Positions 27,732 to 36,233 of a stretch of DNA of 64,000 nucleotides are shown piece after piece. Position 1 is the stretch's first letter. Every line of letters starts with the position of its first letter. This DNA comes from Streptomyces sp. NK08204. Lineage in GTDB: Bacteria > Actinomycetota > Actinomycetes > Streptomycetales > Streptomycetaceae. Where the stretch lies: contig NZ_JAINVF010000004.1 in NCBI RefSeq assembly GCF_020400585.1, positions 124,001 to 188,000 of the forward strand. Reading direction: 5' to 3'. The notes beneath the pieces are model-generated. The model was not told where the DNA came from. It saw only the letters and a list, made by a program, of their open reading frames with translations, and did no database searches. The translations under genes were made by a program, and so were the position numbers.

Positions 27732-27848
27732 CGTAAGGCCTCCGAAGTCAGCTGGTGCCTGTTGCTGCCGCTTGTTCTGGACAGTCTGTCAGCTCCCGGC
27801 GGCACCGCACGGCAAGGCCCCCCGGTTGTGCTGGTCTACGCTGGTCCG

Positions 27849-28316
27849 ATGAGCGAGCGACTCCAGCCCGGGGACGTTGCCCCCGCCTTCACCCTCCCCG
27901 ACGCCGACGGCAACGAGGTGTCCTTGTCGGACTACAAGGGCCGCAAAGTCATCGTCTATTTCTACCCGGCGGCCCTGACCCCCGGCTGCACCAAGCAGGC
28001 CTGCGACTTCACGGACAACCTGCAGCTGCTGGCCTCGGCCGGCTACGACGTCATCGGCGTCTCCCCCGACAAGCCGGAGAAGCTGGCCAAGTTCCGCGAG
28101 AAGGAGTCCCTCAAGGTCACCCTCCTCGCCGACCCCGACAAGCAGGTCCTCGAGTCGTACGGCGCCTTCGGCGAGAAGAAGCTCTACGGCAAGACGGTCG
28201 TCGGCGTCATCCGCTCCACGGTCGTCGTCGACGAGGAGGGCAAGGTCGAACGCGCCCTGTACAACGTCAAGGCCACCGGCCACGTAGCCAAGATCATCAA
28301 GGATCTGGGGATCTGA
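27849..28316 (+). CDS. bcp: Thiol peroxidase, Bcp/PrxQ family peroxiredoxin
   Basis: A 155-residue cytoplasmic peroxidase that reduces hydroperoxides using thioredoxin. The peroxidatic Cys is in ALTPGCTKQACDF, and the second Cys five residues later is the resolving Cys of the atypical 2-Cys PrxQ subgroup. GDVAPAFTLPDADG at the start and KTVVGVIRSTVVVDEEGKV complete the thioredoxin-like fold. Full length, no export signal. Divergent from the DUF3618 gene. Confidence 0.94.
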   Translation: MSERLQPGDVAPAFTLPDADGNEVSLSDYKGRKVIVYFYPAALTPGCTKQACDFTDNLQLLASAGYDVIGVSPDKPEKLAKFREKESLKVTLLADPDKQVLESYGAFGEKKLYGKTVVGVIRSTVVVDEEGKVERALYNVKATGHVAKIIKDLGI

Positions 28317-28335
28317 GCCGCAGGGAGGCCCGGAG

Positions 28336-28851
28336 CTAACAGCGGGCGGCGGGGAGCGGGCCGTCGGTGCCCCGGACGGTCACCTCCGCGATGCCGTCCC
28401 CGCCCTCCGTGTGTGCCATCGTGCACACCAGCTGCCGTACCGCCGCCGTTGTGAGAGAGCGGACCGCGAAGGGGACGGTCGCGAGCACCTCGCCTCCGGA
28501 TGCCTTGCTGATCATCAGGGCACCTCCCTCCGGGCGGGGCAGCCCCGTGTGGAGGCCGGCCGCGCGCTCGGCCGATGTCGGGCCGGCGAGGAGCGCGGCG
28601 AGGACCTTCGCGCCGGGCACCGGATCGCTCAGGTCATCGGTGCGGACCGGCCGGGCCACCGGCATCAGGCGGTCCTGTGAGGAGAGGAAGAAGAGCAGCA
28701 TTCGCTGCGGGGGGAACGGGACGACGGCGACGGTGGCGGGTCCGCCGGCCTGGACGACGCCCGTGCCGCGCACGCCGCAGCCGGTCAGGAGAACGGTTGC
28801 CGAGGCGCAGGCCGCGAGGGCCCGGGCCGCCCGGGAGAGGGTACGTCTCAC
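28336..28851 (-). CDS. Lipoprotein of a two-component operon, GerMN-like
   Basis: The 171-residue product has a lipoprotein signal (RALAACASATVLLTGCGV, lipidated Cys near residue 25). A domain follows with VVPFPPQRMLLFFLSSQDRLMPVARPV, LAALLAGPTSAERAAGLHTGLP and VPFAVRSLTTAAVRQLVCTMAH, which resembles the GerMN domain (the PT..E...GL..A.P pattern). Its start codon overlaps the stop of the histidine kinase gene by four bases, so the three products are made together. It probably sits outside the membrane and modulates the kinase, by analogy with lipoproteins encoded with other Streptomyces sensor kinases. Confidence 0.75.
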   Translation of the reverse strand: MRRTLSRAARALAACASATVLLTGCGVRGTGVVQAGGPATVAVVPFPPQRMLLFFLSSQDRLMPVARPVRTDDLSDPVPGAKVLAALLAGPTSAERAAGLHTGLPRPEGGALMISKASGGEVLATVPFAVRSLTTAAVRQLVCTMAHTEGGDGIAEVTVRGTDGPLPAARC

Positions 28852-30407
28852 GCCGTCGCCTCCGCGCGCCGCAGCGGTATCTCCACCGTGAGGACGGCTC
28901 CGCCTCCGGGGGCGTTCGCCGCCCGGACGGTGCCGCCGTGCAGGTGCACGTTCTCCAGGGTGATGGCGAGGCCGAGCCCGCTGCCCTCCGAACGGCCGCG
29001 GGCCGCGTCGGCCTTGTAGAAGCGCTCGAAGATGTGCGGCAGCACGTCCGCGGGAATGCCGGGGCCGCTGTCCACGACCTCGACGACGATCCGGGCCGCA
29101 CCCCCGGGGGGCACGGGGGCGGCCGAGGATGCCGGGGCCGCTGCGGGGGCCGTGTCCGCCGGGGACCCCGGGTCGACCGGCGACGCCGGGACGGGCGGGG
29201 GCGTCGAGGCGTGCGGGGTCACGCGCAGGCTCACCCGGACGGGTGGGGCGCCGTGGCGGAGGGCGTTGGCCACCAGGTTGGCGACGATGACGTCGAAGCG
29301 GCGGGGGTCGAGGCGGGCCCGGACGCCGTCGGGCAGGTCGGCGGCGACCTGTGCCGGGTCGGTCCAGTGGCGGGCCGCCAGGGTCTTGCGGATGGCCTGG
29401 GCGACGTCGACCTCGTCGGTGTTCAGCTCGACAGCCCTGGCGTCGAAGCGGGAGATCTCCATCAGGTCCTCGACCAGGACGGCCAGTTTCCCGGTCTCCG
29501 CGCTGATCAGCCGGACGGCGGCGGCGGTGTCGGGGGTGAGGCCGGCGGCGTCCTCGTCCAGGACCTCGGTGACGGCCAGCATCCCGGCGAGCGGGGTGCG
29601 CAGCTCATGGGAGACGTCGGAGGCGAAGCGCCGGGCGCGGGCCTCGGCCTCCCTCAGCTCGCCGACGGTCCGCTCCAGTTCGACGGCGGACTCGTTGAAC
29701 GTACGGGCCAGGTCGGCGAGTTCGTCGCTGCCCTTCACCCGTATCCGGGTCTCCAGGTGACCACTGCCCATGTTCCGGGCGGCCCGGCGCAGGTCCCGTA
29801 CCGGGCGCAGCACGCTCCGGGAGGCCAGCAGTGCGGGGACGAGGGCGAGCGCGAGCCCCGGCAGGGCCCCGTCGCGGGCCGCGGTCACCATGGCCCGCAC
29901 GCCTGCCTCCTCGTCGGTCAGCGGCATCACGGCGTACACCACCAGCCCCGTGGGGTGCTCGGCGGCCCCGGCCTGGAACACGGTCGGTACGGCGACGGTC
30001 AGCCACGGCCGGCCGTGCTCCTCGACCCGCTGGAAGCCGCCGCCGGGATGGGTGAGCGCGGCGCGGCGCAGGGCCGGGGTGATGACGGTCGACACCGGCC
30101 GGGTGCCGGAGGAGACCCGGAGCGGGCCGTACTCGGCGAACACCACCCAGGGGTGCGGCTTGCCCTGGCGGGCGATCTCCTGCAGCTGCCGGCGCAGGCT
30201 GGACCGCTGGACGGGCAGGTCGACGATCAGGTCCTGGGCGCGGTCGCGGAAGGTGGAGACCGCGGTGTCCTGCGCCTGCCGGAGGATCGCGGTACGGGCC
30301 TCGCGGTAGGTGAGGAGAGCGGTGGTCCCGGCGCTGACGACGGCGACCAGCAAAAAGGCCAGCACCAGCCGGGCGCGCAGCCCGATGCGGGCCTTCCAGC
30401 GGCTCAC
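28848..30407 (-). CDS. Sensor histidine kinase
   Basis: A 519-residue membrane kinase. There are two membrane helices (about 12-32 and 180-200) bracketing an extracytoplasmic sensor of about 145 residues, then a HAMP domain. The dimerisation helix has SDVSHELRTPLAGML with the phospho-accepting His near residue 269. The catalytic domain has the N-box NLVANALRHG, G1 VDSGPGIP and G2 GSGLGLAI. A Pro/Ala-rich insert of about 40 residues lies between N-box and G1, which is unusual. GTG 30407 overlaps the response regulator stop (GTGA). The signal is unknown. Confidence 0.92.
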   Translation of the reverse strand: MSRWKARIGLRARLVLAFLLVAVVSAGTTALLTYREARTAILRQAQDTAVSTFRDRAQDLIVDLPVQRSSLRRQLQEIARQGKPHPWVVFAEYGPLRVSSGTRPVSTVITPALRRAALTHPGGGFQRVEEHGRPWLTVAVPTVFQAGAAEHPTGLVVYAVMPLTDEEAGVRAMVTAARDGALPGLALALVPALLASRSVLRPVRDLRRAARNMGSGHLETRIRVKGSDELADLARTFNESAVELERTVGELREAEARARRFASDVSHELRTPLAGMLAVTEVLDEDAAGLTPDTAAAVRLISAETGKLAVLVEDLMEISRFDARAVELNTDEVDVAQAIRKTLAARHWTDPAQVAADLPDGVRARLDPRRFDVIVANLVANALRHGAPPVRVSLRVTPHASTPPPVPASPVDPGSPADTAPAAAPASSAAPVPPGGAARIVVEVVDSGPGIPADVLPHIFERFYKADAARGRSEGSGLGLAITLENVHLHGGTVRAANAPGGGAVLTVEIPLRRAEATA

Positions 30408-31084
30408 AGCGGCCCGAAACGGTAGCCGAAGCCCCGCAGGGTCTGGATGTAGCGGGGGCTGCCCGGCATGTCCTCGATCTTGTGCCGCAGTCGCCGTACA
30501 CAGGCGTCGACCAGGCGGGCGTCGCCGTGGTAGCTGTGCTCCCAGACCTGTTCGAGCAGTTGCTGGCGGCTGAAGACCTGCTCGGGCGCGGCCGACAGGT
30601 ACAGCAGCAGCTTCAGCTCGGAGGGGGCGAGGGCCACGCGCTGCCCGGCCTTGGCGACGTTCAGCGCGACCCGGTCGATGGCGAGGTCGCCGTGGAACTC
30701 GACGACGGCCCGGCCGCCCGGCTCCTCGATGCGGCGCAGTACGGCCCTGATGCGTGCCTCGATGACCTCCGTGCGGGCGGGTTTGACGATGTAGTCGTCG
30801 GCCCCCGCCTCCAGCCCGACCACGACGTCGAAATCGTCACCGCGCGCGGTGAGCATGATGATGGGCAGCTGGCCGGCCTCGCGCACCTGGCGGCAGACCT
30901 GGACCCCGTTCATGCCGGGCAGCATGAGGTCGAGGAGCAGCAGATCCGGGCGGAACTCGCCGATGGCGGCGAGCCCGGCCTCCCCGGTGGAGGCGGTGCG
31001 TACGTCGTGTCCGCGGCGGCGCAGGCCGAGTTCGATGCCCGCGCGGACGGAGGCGTCGTCTTCGATGAGCAGGACACGGGGCAT
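30404..31084 (-). CDS. OmpR/PhoB-type response regulator
   Basis: A 226-residue regulator. The receiver domain carries the acidic pair in LLIEDDAS, the phospho-Asp in LLLLDLMLPGMNG near residue 52, Thr in MLTARGD and Lys in YIVKPA. A winged-helix domain follows (LSAAPEQVFSRQQLLEQVWEHSYHGDARLVDACVRRLRHKIE). It is first in an operon with the kinase and lipoprotein. The 107 bp upstream contain two pairs of direct repeats that may be its own binding sites. I cannot assign it to a named Streptomyces system. Confidence 0.93.
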   Translation of the reverse strand: MPRVLLIEDDASVRAGIELGLRRRGHDVRTASTGEAGLAAIGEFRPDLLLLDLMLPGMNGVQVCRQVREAGQLPIIMLTARGDDFDVVVGLEAGADDYIVKPARTEVIEARIRAVLRRIEEPGGRAVVEFHGDLAIDRVALNVAKAGQRVALAPSELKLLLYLSAAPEQVFSRQQLLEQVWEHSYHGDARLVDACVRRLRHKIEDMPGSPRYIQTLRGFGYRFGPL

Positions 31085-31099
31085 GCGCTGAGTATTCCA

Positions 31100-31190
31100 T
31101 TCAGTTGCGGGCCAACTCGGTCAAATGACGAACAAGATCGTTCAGTTGCGGTCGGTTGTCGGGCCACTTGCTTTGCGGGCGGTTGTCGGG
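31100..31190. repeat. Two pairs of direct repeats before the response regulator gene
   Basis: TTCAGTTGCGG occurs at 31100-31110 and 31141-31151. CGGTTGTCGGG occurs at 31153-31163 and 31180-31190. They fill the region between the response regulator start and the murJ stop. OmpR-family regulators bind direct repeats, so autoregulation is plausible. Confidence 0.55.
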
Positions 31191-31191
31191 G

Positions 31192-32970
31192 TCACTTACG
31201 AAGGCGGCGCAGCGCCCGGAGCACCGCGCCGAGCCCGGCCTCCACCTCGGTCAGCCGCAACGGGCGGGCCGCCACGGCGAAGGCCGCCAGGACCGCCGCC
31301 GTACCCGCCCCCGCCGCCGCGAGCGGGCCGAGGAACGCCAGGCGTGCGGCGACGAGGTGCCCGCTCAGCACGGCCAGGGCCGCGGCCGGCAACAACCGGG
31401 CCTGCGCGGCGGCGGTCGGCGAGCGCCACACCGCCCTCCGTCCCCGCCTCCGCTTCCGCCTCCGTCCCTGCTTCCGCCTCCGTCCCCGCCCCGGCCCCGG
31501 ATCCGGACCCGAGAGCCTGCGGTCGAGGACGTACGCGGTGACCGCCCACCCCGCGCAGAGCGCCACCGAGTACGCCCCGGCCATCCCGGTCACCGCCCAG
31601 CGCGCCGGCAGCAGCAGGCAGGCCACCGCGGACAGACCCGCGTTGAGCCCGGCGATGACCAGGTTCAGCAGGAACGGCGTCCGGGTGTCGGACAGGGCGT
31701 AGAAGGCGCGGGAGAGGACGTACTGCCCGGAGAAGGCGATCAGCCCCGGCGCGAACGCCGTCAACGCTCCCGCCATGACCGCGATGTCGTCCGGGCCCGT
31801 CCTGCCGTACTGGAAGACGACCGCCATGATGGGCCCGGCGACCGCGCCGAGCACGCACGCGGCCGGTACCACGGCGGCGGCGGTGGTGCGCAGGGCGTAC
31901 GCGACGTCCCGCCGCACGCCGGCCGTGTCGCCGTCGGCCGCCGCCCGGCTCATACGGGGCAGCAGCGCGGTCACCAGCGAGACGGTCACGATGCCATGCG
32001 GTACGGCCCACAGCAGATAGGCGTTGCCGTACGCGCTGAAACCCGCCCCGCCGCCGATCCCCTCGGCCGCCGCACGCTGCCCCGCCCACGTGGCGAGCCG
32101 GGTCACCACCCAGTAGGCGATCTGGTTGCTGAGCACGAGCAGCACCAGCCAGCCCGCCGAGCGCAGCGGCCGGGACAGCCCGCTGCCCCGCCAGTCGAAC
32201 CGGGGCCGCCAGCGGAAGCGAGCCGCACGCAGGGACGGCAGCAGCGCCAGCGTCTGGGCGACGATCCCGGCGGTGGTGCCCCAGCCGAGCAGTGCGGTCT
32301 CGCCCGGCGTGAGGGTCCGGCCGGTCGCGGCCGTCGCCAGGTACAGGCCGAAGACGGCGATCACGACCACGTTGTTGAGAACCGGCGCCCACATCATGGC
32401 GCCGAACCGGCTGCGGGCACCCAGCACCTGCCCGAGCAGGGTGAACAGCCCGAGGAAGAAGATCTGCGGCAGGCAGGCCCGGGCGAAGGCGACCGTCGTC
32501 CCCGCCTGCGCACCGCCGTAGCCGGTGTACGCCGCCACGATCGCCGGCGCGGCGAGCACCGCGCCGGCCGTGATCAGCAACAGGGCCACCGTGCAGACGG
32601 TCAGCAGCCGGTCGGTGTACGCGGCCCCGCCGTCCTCGTGCTCCTTGGCGGCCCGGACCAGTTCGGGAACGAAGACGGCGTTGAGGGCACCGCCGAGCAG
32701 CAGGGTGTAGACGATGTTGGGAACGGTGTTGCCGACCGCGTACCCGTCGGCGACCGCACCGACGCCGAGCGCGGCGGCGACGACGGCGGAGCGTACGAAG
32801 CCGGTGGCGCGGGAGACGAGGGAGCCGACGGCCATCAGGGCACCGCTGCGCAGGACGGGGCTCGCGGTCTCGGCAGCGGCAGCGGCAGCGGCAGCGGCAG
32901 TGGCAGTGGCAGCAGTACCGTTCACCGGCCGGCCGGGTGCATCGCTCGTCGGCGGGCGTACCTCGCTCAT
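31192..32970 (-). CDS. murJ: MurJ/MviN lipid II flippase family protein
   Basis: A 592-residue polytopic membrane protein of the MVF/MATE superfamily. Characteristic stretches are SGALMAVGSLVSRATGFVR in the first helix, NTVPNIVYTLLLGGALNAVFVPELV and LSRAFYALSDTRTPF. There are about fourteen helices plus an Arg/Lys-rich cytoplasmic loop near residue 490 (KQGRRRKRRRGRR). MurJ proteins move lipid-linked peptidoglycan precursor across the membrane. ATG 32970 overlaps the FemX-like stop by four bases. Streptomyces have more than one murJ paralogue, so this may be specialised. Confidence 0.87.
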   Translation of the reverse strand: MSEVRPPTSDAPGRPVNGTAATATAAAAAAAAAETASPVLRSGALMAVGSLVSRATGFVRSAVVAAALGVGAVADGYAVGNTVPNIVYTLLLGGALNAVFVPELVRAAKEHEDGGAAYTDRLLTVCTVALLLITAGAVLAAPAIVAAYTGYGGAQAGTTVAFARACLPQIFFLGLFTLLGQVLGARSRFGAMMWAPVLNNVVVIAVFGLYLATAATGRTLTPGETALLGWGTTAGIVAQTLALLPSLRAARFRWRPRFDWRGSGLSRPLRSAGWLVLLVLSNQIAYWVVTRLATWAGQRAAAEGIGGGAGFSAYGNAYLLWAVPHGIVTVSLVTALLPRMSRAAADGDTAGVRRDVAYALRTTAAAVVPAACVLGAVAGPIMAVVFQYGRTGPDDIAVMAGALTAFAPGLIAFSGQYVLSRAFYALSDTRTPFLLNLVIAGLNAGLSAVACLLLPARWAVTGMAGAYSVALCAGWAVTAYVLDRRLSGPDPGPGRGRRRKQGRRRKRRRGRRAVWRSPTAAAQARLLPAAALAVLSGHLVAARLAFLGPLAAAGAGTAAVLAAFAVAARPLRLTEVEAGLGAVLRALRRLRK

Positions 32971-34151
32971 CGGCGGGCCAGGTACATCTGGAAGGCCCGG
33001 TACAGCGTCTGGTTGGCGGTGCCGCCGAGCGGACGTTCCCACTCGCCCAGGGTCTCGACGACCCGGCCGCCGGTGCCGAGCTTCCATCGCAGCAGGCCGT
33101 ACGAGCGGTCCTGCGGATCGAGCGTCGCGGGCACGCCCCGCATGTCGTAGACCTCCGCGCCCAGGGCCTGGGCGTCGAGCATCATCCGCCACTGCAAGGC
33201 GTGCGAGGGGTGGACCTCGCGCCGGTGGTCGGCCGAGGCGCCGGTCTGGTACCAGACCCGGCGCCCCACCGTGATCATGGTGTGGGCGGCCAGGATCTCC
33301 CCCTGGTGACATGCGAGGTAGAGCCGCATCCGGCCCGGCTCCTCGGCGTTGAGGGCCGCGTACTGGCGCTGGTAGTAGGCCAGTGAGCGCCCGAGACGGA
33401 ATCCGTCCCGCTCCTCCGTGATCCGCAACAGCCGGTGGAACTCCGGGAGTTCCGCATCCCCGCCCACGGTCACGGTCACGCCCGCCTTCGCCGCCCGGCG
33501 TATGCTGCGCCGCCACCCCTGGTTGAGTCCGCCCCACAGGTCCTCGCTGCTGCGCCCGGCGAGGGGCACGTGGAAGACGTAGCGGGGCTGGGCGTCGCCG
33601 TCGCCCTCGTCCCCGCCGCAGCGCTGCCAGCCGCGGGCCCGCAACCGTTCGGCCACGGCGGCACCCAGCGGATCGACCTCCCGTGCGAGAACGTCGGTCA
33701 CCCGCCGCCCGGGCCCGACGCCCGCCTTGAGGCCGGAGGCGTCCCAGTGGCGGTAGGCGGGCGAGGGCCCGATACGCACGGCGAAGGCACCCGCGGAACG
33801 CAGGTGGCGCATCAGCGGCTCGAGCCAGCCGTCGAGATCCGGGTCGGCCCAGTCGGCGACGGGCCCTTCGGGCAGATAGGCGAAGTACCTGCGCGTGCCG
33901 GGAAACTGACGCAGCAGCACCAGCGCCACACCGGTCAGCCCGCCCGCGCCTGTCCCGAACCCAGGCCCCCAGCCCAGCAGTTGCGCCTGCCAGCCCTCCT
34001 TCACCTCGGCCCAGGAAGGGCATTGCAGAAAGCCGGGGGCCAGGGCGGAGCCGGGGCGTGAGGCCAGAAAGGCCCGGTACTCCTCGGCGGTGACGGGCCC
34101 CAGCCGGGTTTCCCGCCGGCCACAGCCTGCCGTCGCGAGCAGCGCTGACAC
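32967..34151 (-). CDS. FemX/FemAB-type peptidyltransferase
   Basis: The 394-residue product is a double-GNAT aminoacyltransferase. LNQGWRRSIRRAAKAGVTV, YYQRQYAALNAEEPGRMRLYLACHQGEILAAHTMI and YDMRGVPATLDPQDRSYGLLRWKLGTGGRVVETLGEWE are the family landmarks. FemX adds glycine from tRNA to the stem peptide of lipid II to build the Streptomyces interpeptide bridge. Overlap with murJ supports precursor modification just before flipping. GTG 34151 is chosen for its GAGGAGG at five to eight bases; the longer frame from 34286 has no such site. Confidence 0.88.
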   Translation of the reverse strand: MSALLATAGCGRRETRLGPVTAEEYRAFLASRPGSALAPGFLQCPSWAEVKEGWQAQLLGWGPGFGTGAGGLTGVALVLLRQFPGTRRYFAYLPEGPVADWADPDLDGWLEPLMRHLRSAGAFAVRIGPSPAYRHWDASGLKAGVGPGRRVTDVLAREVDPLGAAVAERLRARGWQRCGGDEGDGDAQPRYVFHVPLAGRSSEDLWGGLNQGWRRSIRRAAKAGVTVTVGGDAELPEFHRLLRITEERDGFRLGRSLAYYQRQYAALNAEEPGRMRLYLACHQGEILAAHTMITVGRRVWYQTGASADHRREVHPSHALQWRMMLDAQALGAEVYDMRGVPATLDPQDRSYGLLRWKLGTGGRVVETLGEWERPLGGTANQTLYRAFQMYLARR

Positions 34152-34400
34152 TGCGCCTCCTCGGGTGCGGTCGTCAAGTGATGAGTCGATGACAGGAGAT
34201 TCACAGGCGCCGATGACCGACCCGCGCGCCGAATGTGACCGGACGACGACCATTGCCCCGCAACAGCCGTCACACACCAGGAACAACCGCAGAACCGCAC
34301 GTCTCGCGGCCTAGAGTCCTGGCATCCCGGCATCCCGGCACCCCCGCTTCCCCACGTCTTCCCGACGTCTCTTCGACGTCCGCTTCCACGGAGGTATCCG

Positions 34401-35594
34401 TTGAGCCAGATACGCGTCGGCGCCCTCACCACGGCCGTGACCGCCGCCCTGCTCACCACCGCCCTCTCCGCCTGCTCGGCCGGAGGCTCCGCCACCACGG
34501 ACGCGAAGGGCGGCGGGCGGCCGGGCGGCCGGGCGGCGACGATCACCGTGACACCCCACGGCACGCGGGCGAGGGCCGGCGCCCCGGTCGAGGTGGCCGC
34601 CCACGGCGGCACCCTCACCTCCGTCACCGTCACCGGCGCCCACGGCGACCGGCTCCCGGGCAGGCTGGCGAGCGACGGCCGGACCTGGACCTCCGACCGC
34701 AACGCCCGGCCCGGCACCGCCTACACGGTCCTCGCCGCCACCCGCACGGCCGACGGCACCAAGAGCCAGGCCCGCACCTCCTTCACGACCGAGGCCGCCA
34801 CCCTGGTCAACAAGGTGGACTGGCGGCCGGGCAACGGCACCACGGTCGGCGTGGCCCAGCCGATCTCCCTGGTCTTCGACCACCCGGTGCGCGACAAGGC
34901 GGCCGTGGAGAAACAGCTCAAGGTCACCACCTCGAACGACACCCAGGGCTCCTGGGGCTGGATGAAGGACCGGTCCGGCAGGGACCGGGTGGACTGGCGG
35001 CCCAAGGAGTACTGGCAGCCGGGAACCACGGTGACGCTGGACGCCCGGCTCAACGGCACCGACTCGGGCCCGAGCGGCGGCTGGTTCGTCCGCGACTACC
35101 ACGTCCGCTTCACCATCGGTGCGCGCCAGGTGTTCAAGGTGGACCTCGACCACTACCACCTCACCCTGTGGCGCGACGGAAAGGCGGAGCGCACCCTCCC
35201 GGTCTCCGGCGGCACACCCGGCCCGGACACGGGCTCCTGGCGCGGCACGGAGGTGGTGATGGCCAAGGAGGGCACCATCCGGATGAACTCCGAGACCGTG
35301 GGCCTGGGCAACGCCTACAACGCGATGGTCGACTCCGCGGTACGGCTGACCTGGTCGGGCACCTACGCGCACGCCGCGCCCTGGAACGCCGCGTACTTCG
35401 GCCGGGCCAACAAGAGCCACGGCTGCATCGGCATGAGCAACGCCGACGCCAAGTGGTTCTACGACCACGCGCAGATCGGCGACCCCGTCGAGGTCAAAGG
35501 CGCTCAGACCAAGGGCAGGGTGGCCCTGAACAACGGTTTCGGCGACTGGAACGTCGACTGGGAGCAGTGGCGCACGCTGAGCGCGCTGGACTAG
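34401..35594 (+). CDS. L,D-transpeptidase lipoprotein with Ig-like domain, TTG start
   Basis: A 397-residue envelope enzyme making 3-3 peptidoglycan cross-links. The rare TTG start is supported by GGAGGT five bases upstream and by the signal peptide directly behind it (LTTALSACSAG, lipidated Cys near residue 25). Two Ig-like domains (about 45-125 and 130-240) precede the YkuD catalytic domain, which has HAAPWNAAYFGRANKSHGCIGMS with the nucleophilic Cys near residue 342. This matches the actinobacterial Ldt arrangement. Divergent from the FemX-MurJ genes across a 249-bp spacer containing short GGCATCCC and GACGTC repeats but no clear operator. Confidence 0.92.
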   Translation: MSQIRVGALTTAVTAALLTTALSACSAGGSATTDAKGGGRPGGRAATITVTPHGTRARAGAPVEVAAHGGTLTSVTVTGAHGDRLPGRLASDGRTWTSDRNARPGTAYTVLAATRTADGTKSQARTSFTTEAATLVNKVDWRPGNGTTVGVAQPISLVFDHPVRDKAAVEKQLKVTTSNDTQGSWGWMKDRSGRDRVDWRPKEYWQPGTTVTLDARLNGTDSGPSGGWFVRDYHVRFTIGARQVFKVDLDHYHLTLWRDGKAERTLPVSGGTPGPDTGSWRGTEVVMAKEGTIRMNSETVGLGNAYNAMVDSAVRLTWSGTYAHAAPWNAAYFGRANKSHGCIGMSNADAKWFYDHAQIGDPVEVKGAQTKGRVALNNGFGDWNVDWEQWRTLSALD

Positions 35595-35611
35595 GGGGTG
35601 TTGACGCCCCC
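35594..35611 (+). terminator. Short stem-loop at the L,D-transpeptidase stop
   Basis: GGGGGTG and CGCCCCC pair with one G-U wobble around TTGA. The first G is the last base of the stop codon. Confidence 0.5.
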
Positions 35612-35643
35612 GGGGCAGGCGGGCCCGGTCCGTATGCGGTGAG

Positions 35644-36070
35644 TTGCGTGTCGCAGTCGCCGAGTCGTACTCCATCGCCGAGGCGCTCCGCCGCCTTGAG
35701 CGCCCGGACGACAGCACGCAGCGTGCTCTGCCGCGTCAATGGATCGCCGAAGACGGCCTCACGACCGCGTACTTCCTGGGGCAGCCTCACCAAACGAGGG
35801 AAGTCACGCTCGATGCCGGTCAAGAAGCCGGACGAGATCCTCGTTCTGCGCGACGACGATCAACGGACACGGACTCCGCTCCTGCGACGAGCTCTCCGTG
35901 GAATCGGCAGACCTGATGCGTGCGCCGAGTGCGGGACTGCCCCCGGGTGGCTCGGCAGACCGATGACGCTGGAGGCCGGTCACACCAACGAAAACCGGAC
36001 GGGACAACCGGCGCGAGAATCTCCGGCTGCTCTGCCCCAACTGCCTCGCGATCGCCAGTACGTGGTGCAG
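35644..36070 (+). pseudogene. HNH endonuclease remnant with two frame breaks
   Basis: Three reading frames carry consecutive pieces of one HNH nuclease. Frame one (35644 on) gives SIAEALRRLERPDDSTQRAL and RQWIAEDGLTTAYFLGQPH. After a break near 35790-35815 another frame gives KKPDEILVLRDDDQ, RRALRGIG and CAECGTAPGWLGRPMTLEAGH. A second break near 36000 leads to DNRRENLRLLCPNCLAIAS in a third frame. The CxxC pairs and the NRRENLRLLCPNC helix are the zinc-binding HNH landmarks. The core VDHINGD expected after MTLE is damaged (AGHTNEN). The N-terminal region is also missing, so no active enzyme can be made. Confidence 0.82.
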
Positions 36071-36110
36071 GGTGGGCGTCGCGCACATGCCCGGTAACAT
36101 GGGCGGGCAC

Positions 36111-36193
36111 GCGGCCGTTGCTGAATGGTATAAGCAGAGGTTTTAGGTGCCTCGGGGCATTTGCCCATGTGGGTTCGACTCCCATCGGCCGCA
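36111..36193 (+). tRNA. tRNA-Leu, anticodon UAG (decodes CUA)
   Basis: A class II tRNA folds from GCGGCCG (36111-36117) paired with CGGCCGC (36186-36192), with A as discriminator. The D-arm is TTGCTGAATGGTATAAGCA. The anticodon arm is GAGGT-TTTAGGT-GCCTC with anticodon TAG at 34-36. A long variable arm (GGGGCATTTGCCC) is followed by the T-arm GTGGG-TTCGACT-CCCAT. CCA is not encoded. A strong terminator follows six bases later. Confidence 0.95.
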
Positions 36194-36198
36194 CCTGC

Positions 36199-36226
36199 GA
36201 GGGGCCGTCCCGACGGACGGCCCCTC
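36199..36226. terminator. 12-bp perfect stem-loop after tRNA-Leu
   Basis: GAGGGGCCGTCC and GGACGGCCCCTC pair exactly around CGAC. It lies between tRNA-Leu and the convergent rdgB stop and should serve both. Confidence 0.85.
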
Positions 36227-36233
36227 CTGTGCG

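Noticed and set aside
28336..31084. Assigning the two-component operon as CseABC or AfsQ1/Q2
   Set aside because: Gene order differs (regulator, kinase, lipoprotein) and there is no sigma-factor gene beside it. The regulator N-terminus is also unlike CseB as I remember it.
36111..36193. tRNA-Leu as attachment site of an integrated element
   Set aside because: No integrase and no repeated tRNA 3' end were seen within the window, so only the pseudogene neighbour hints at it.
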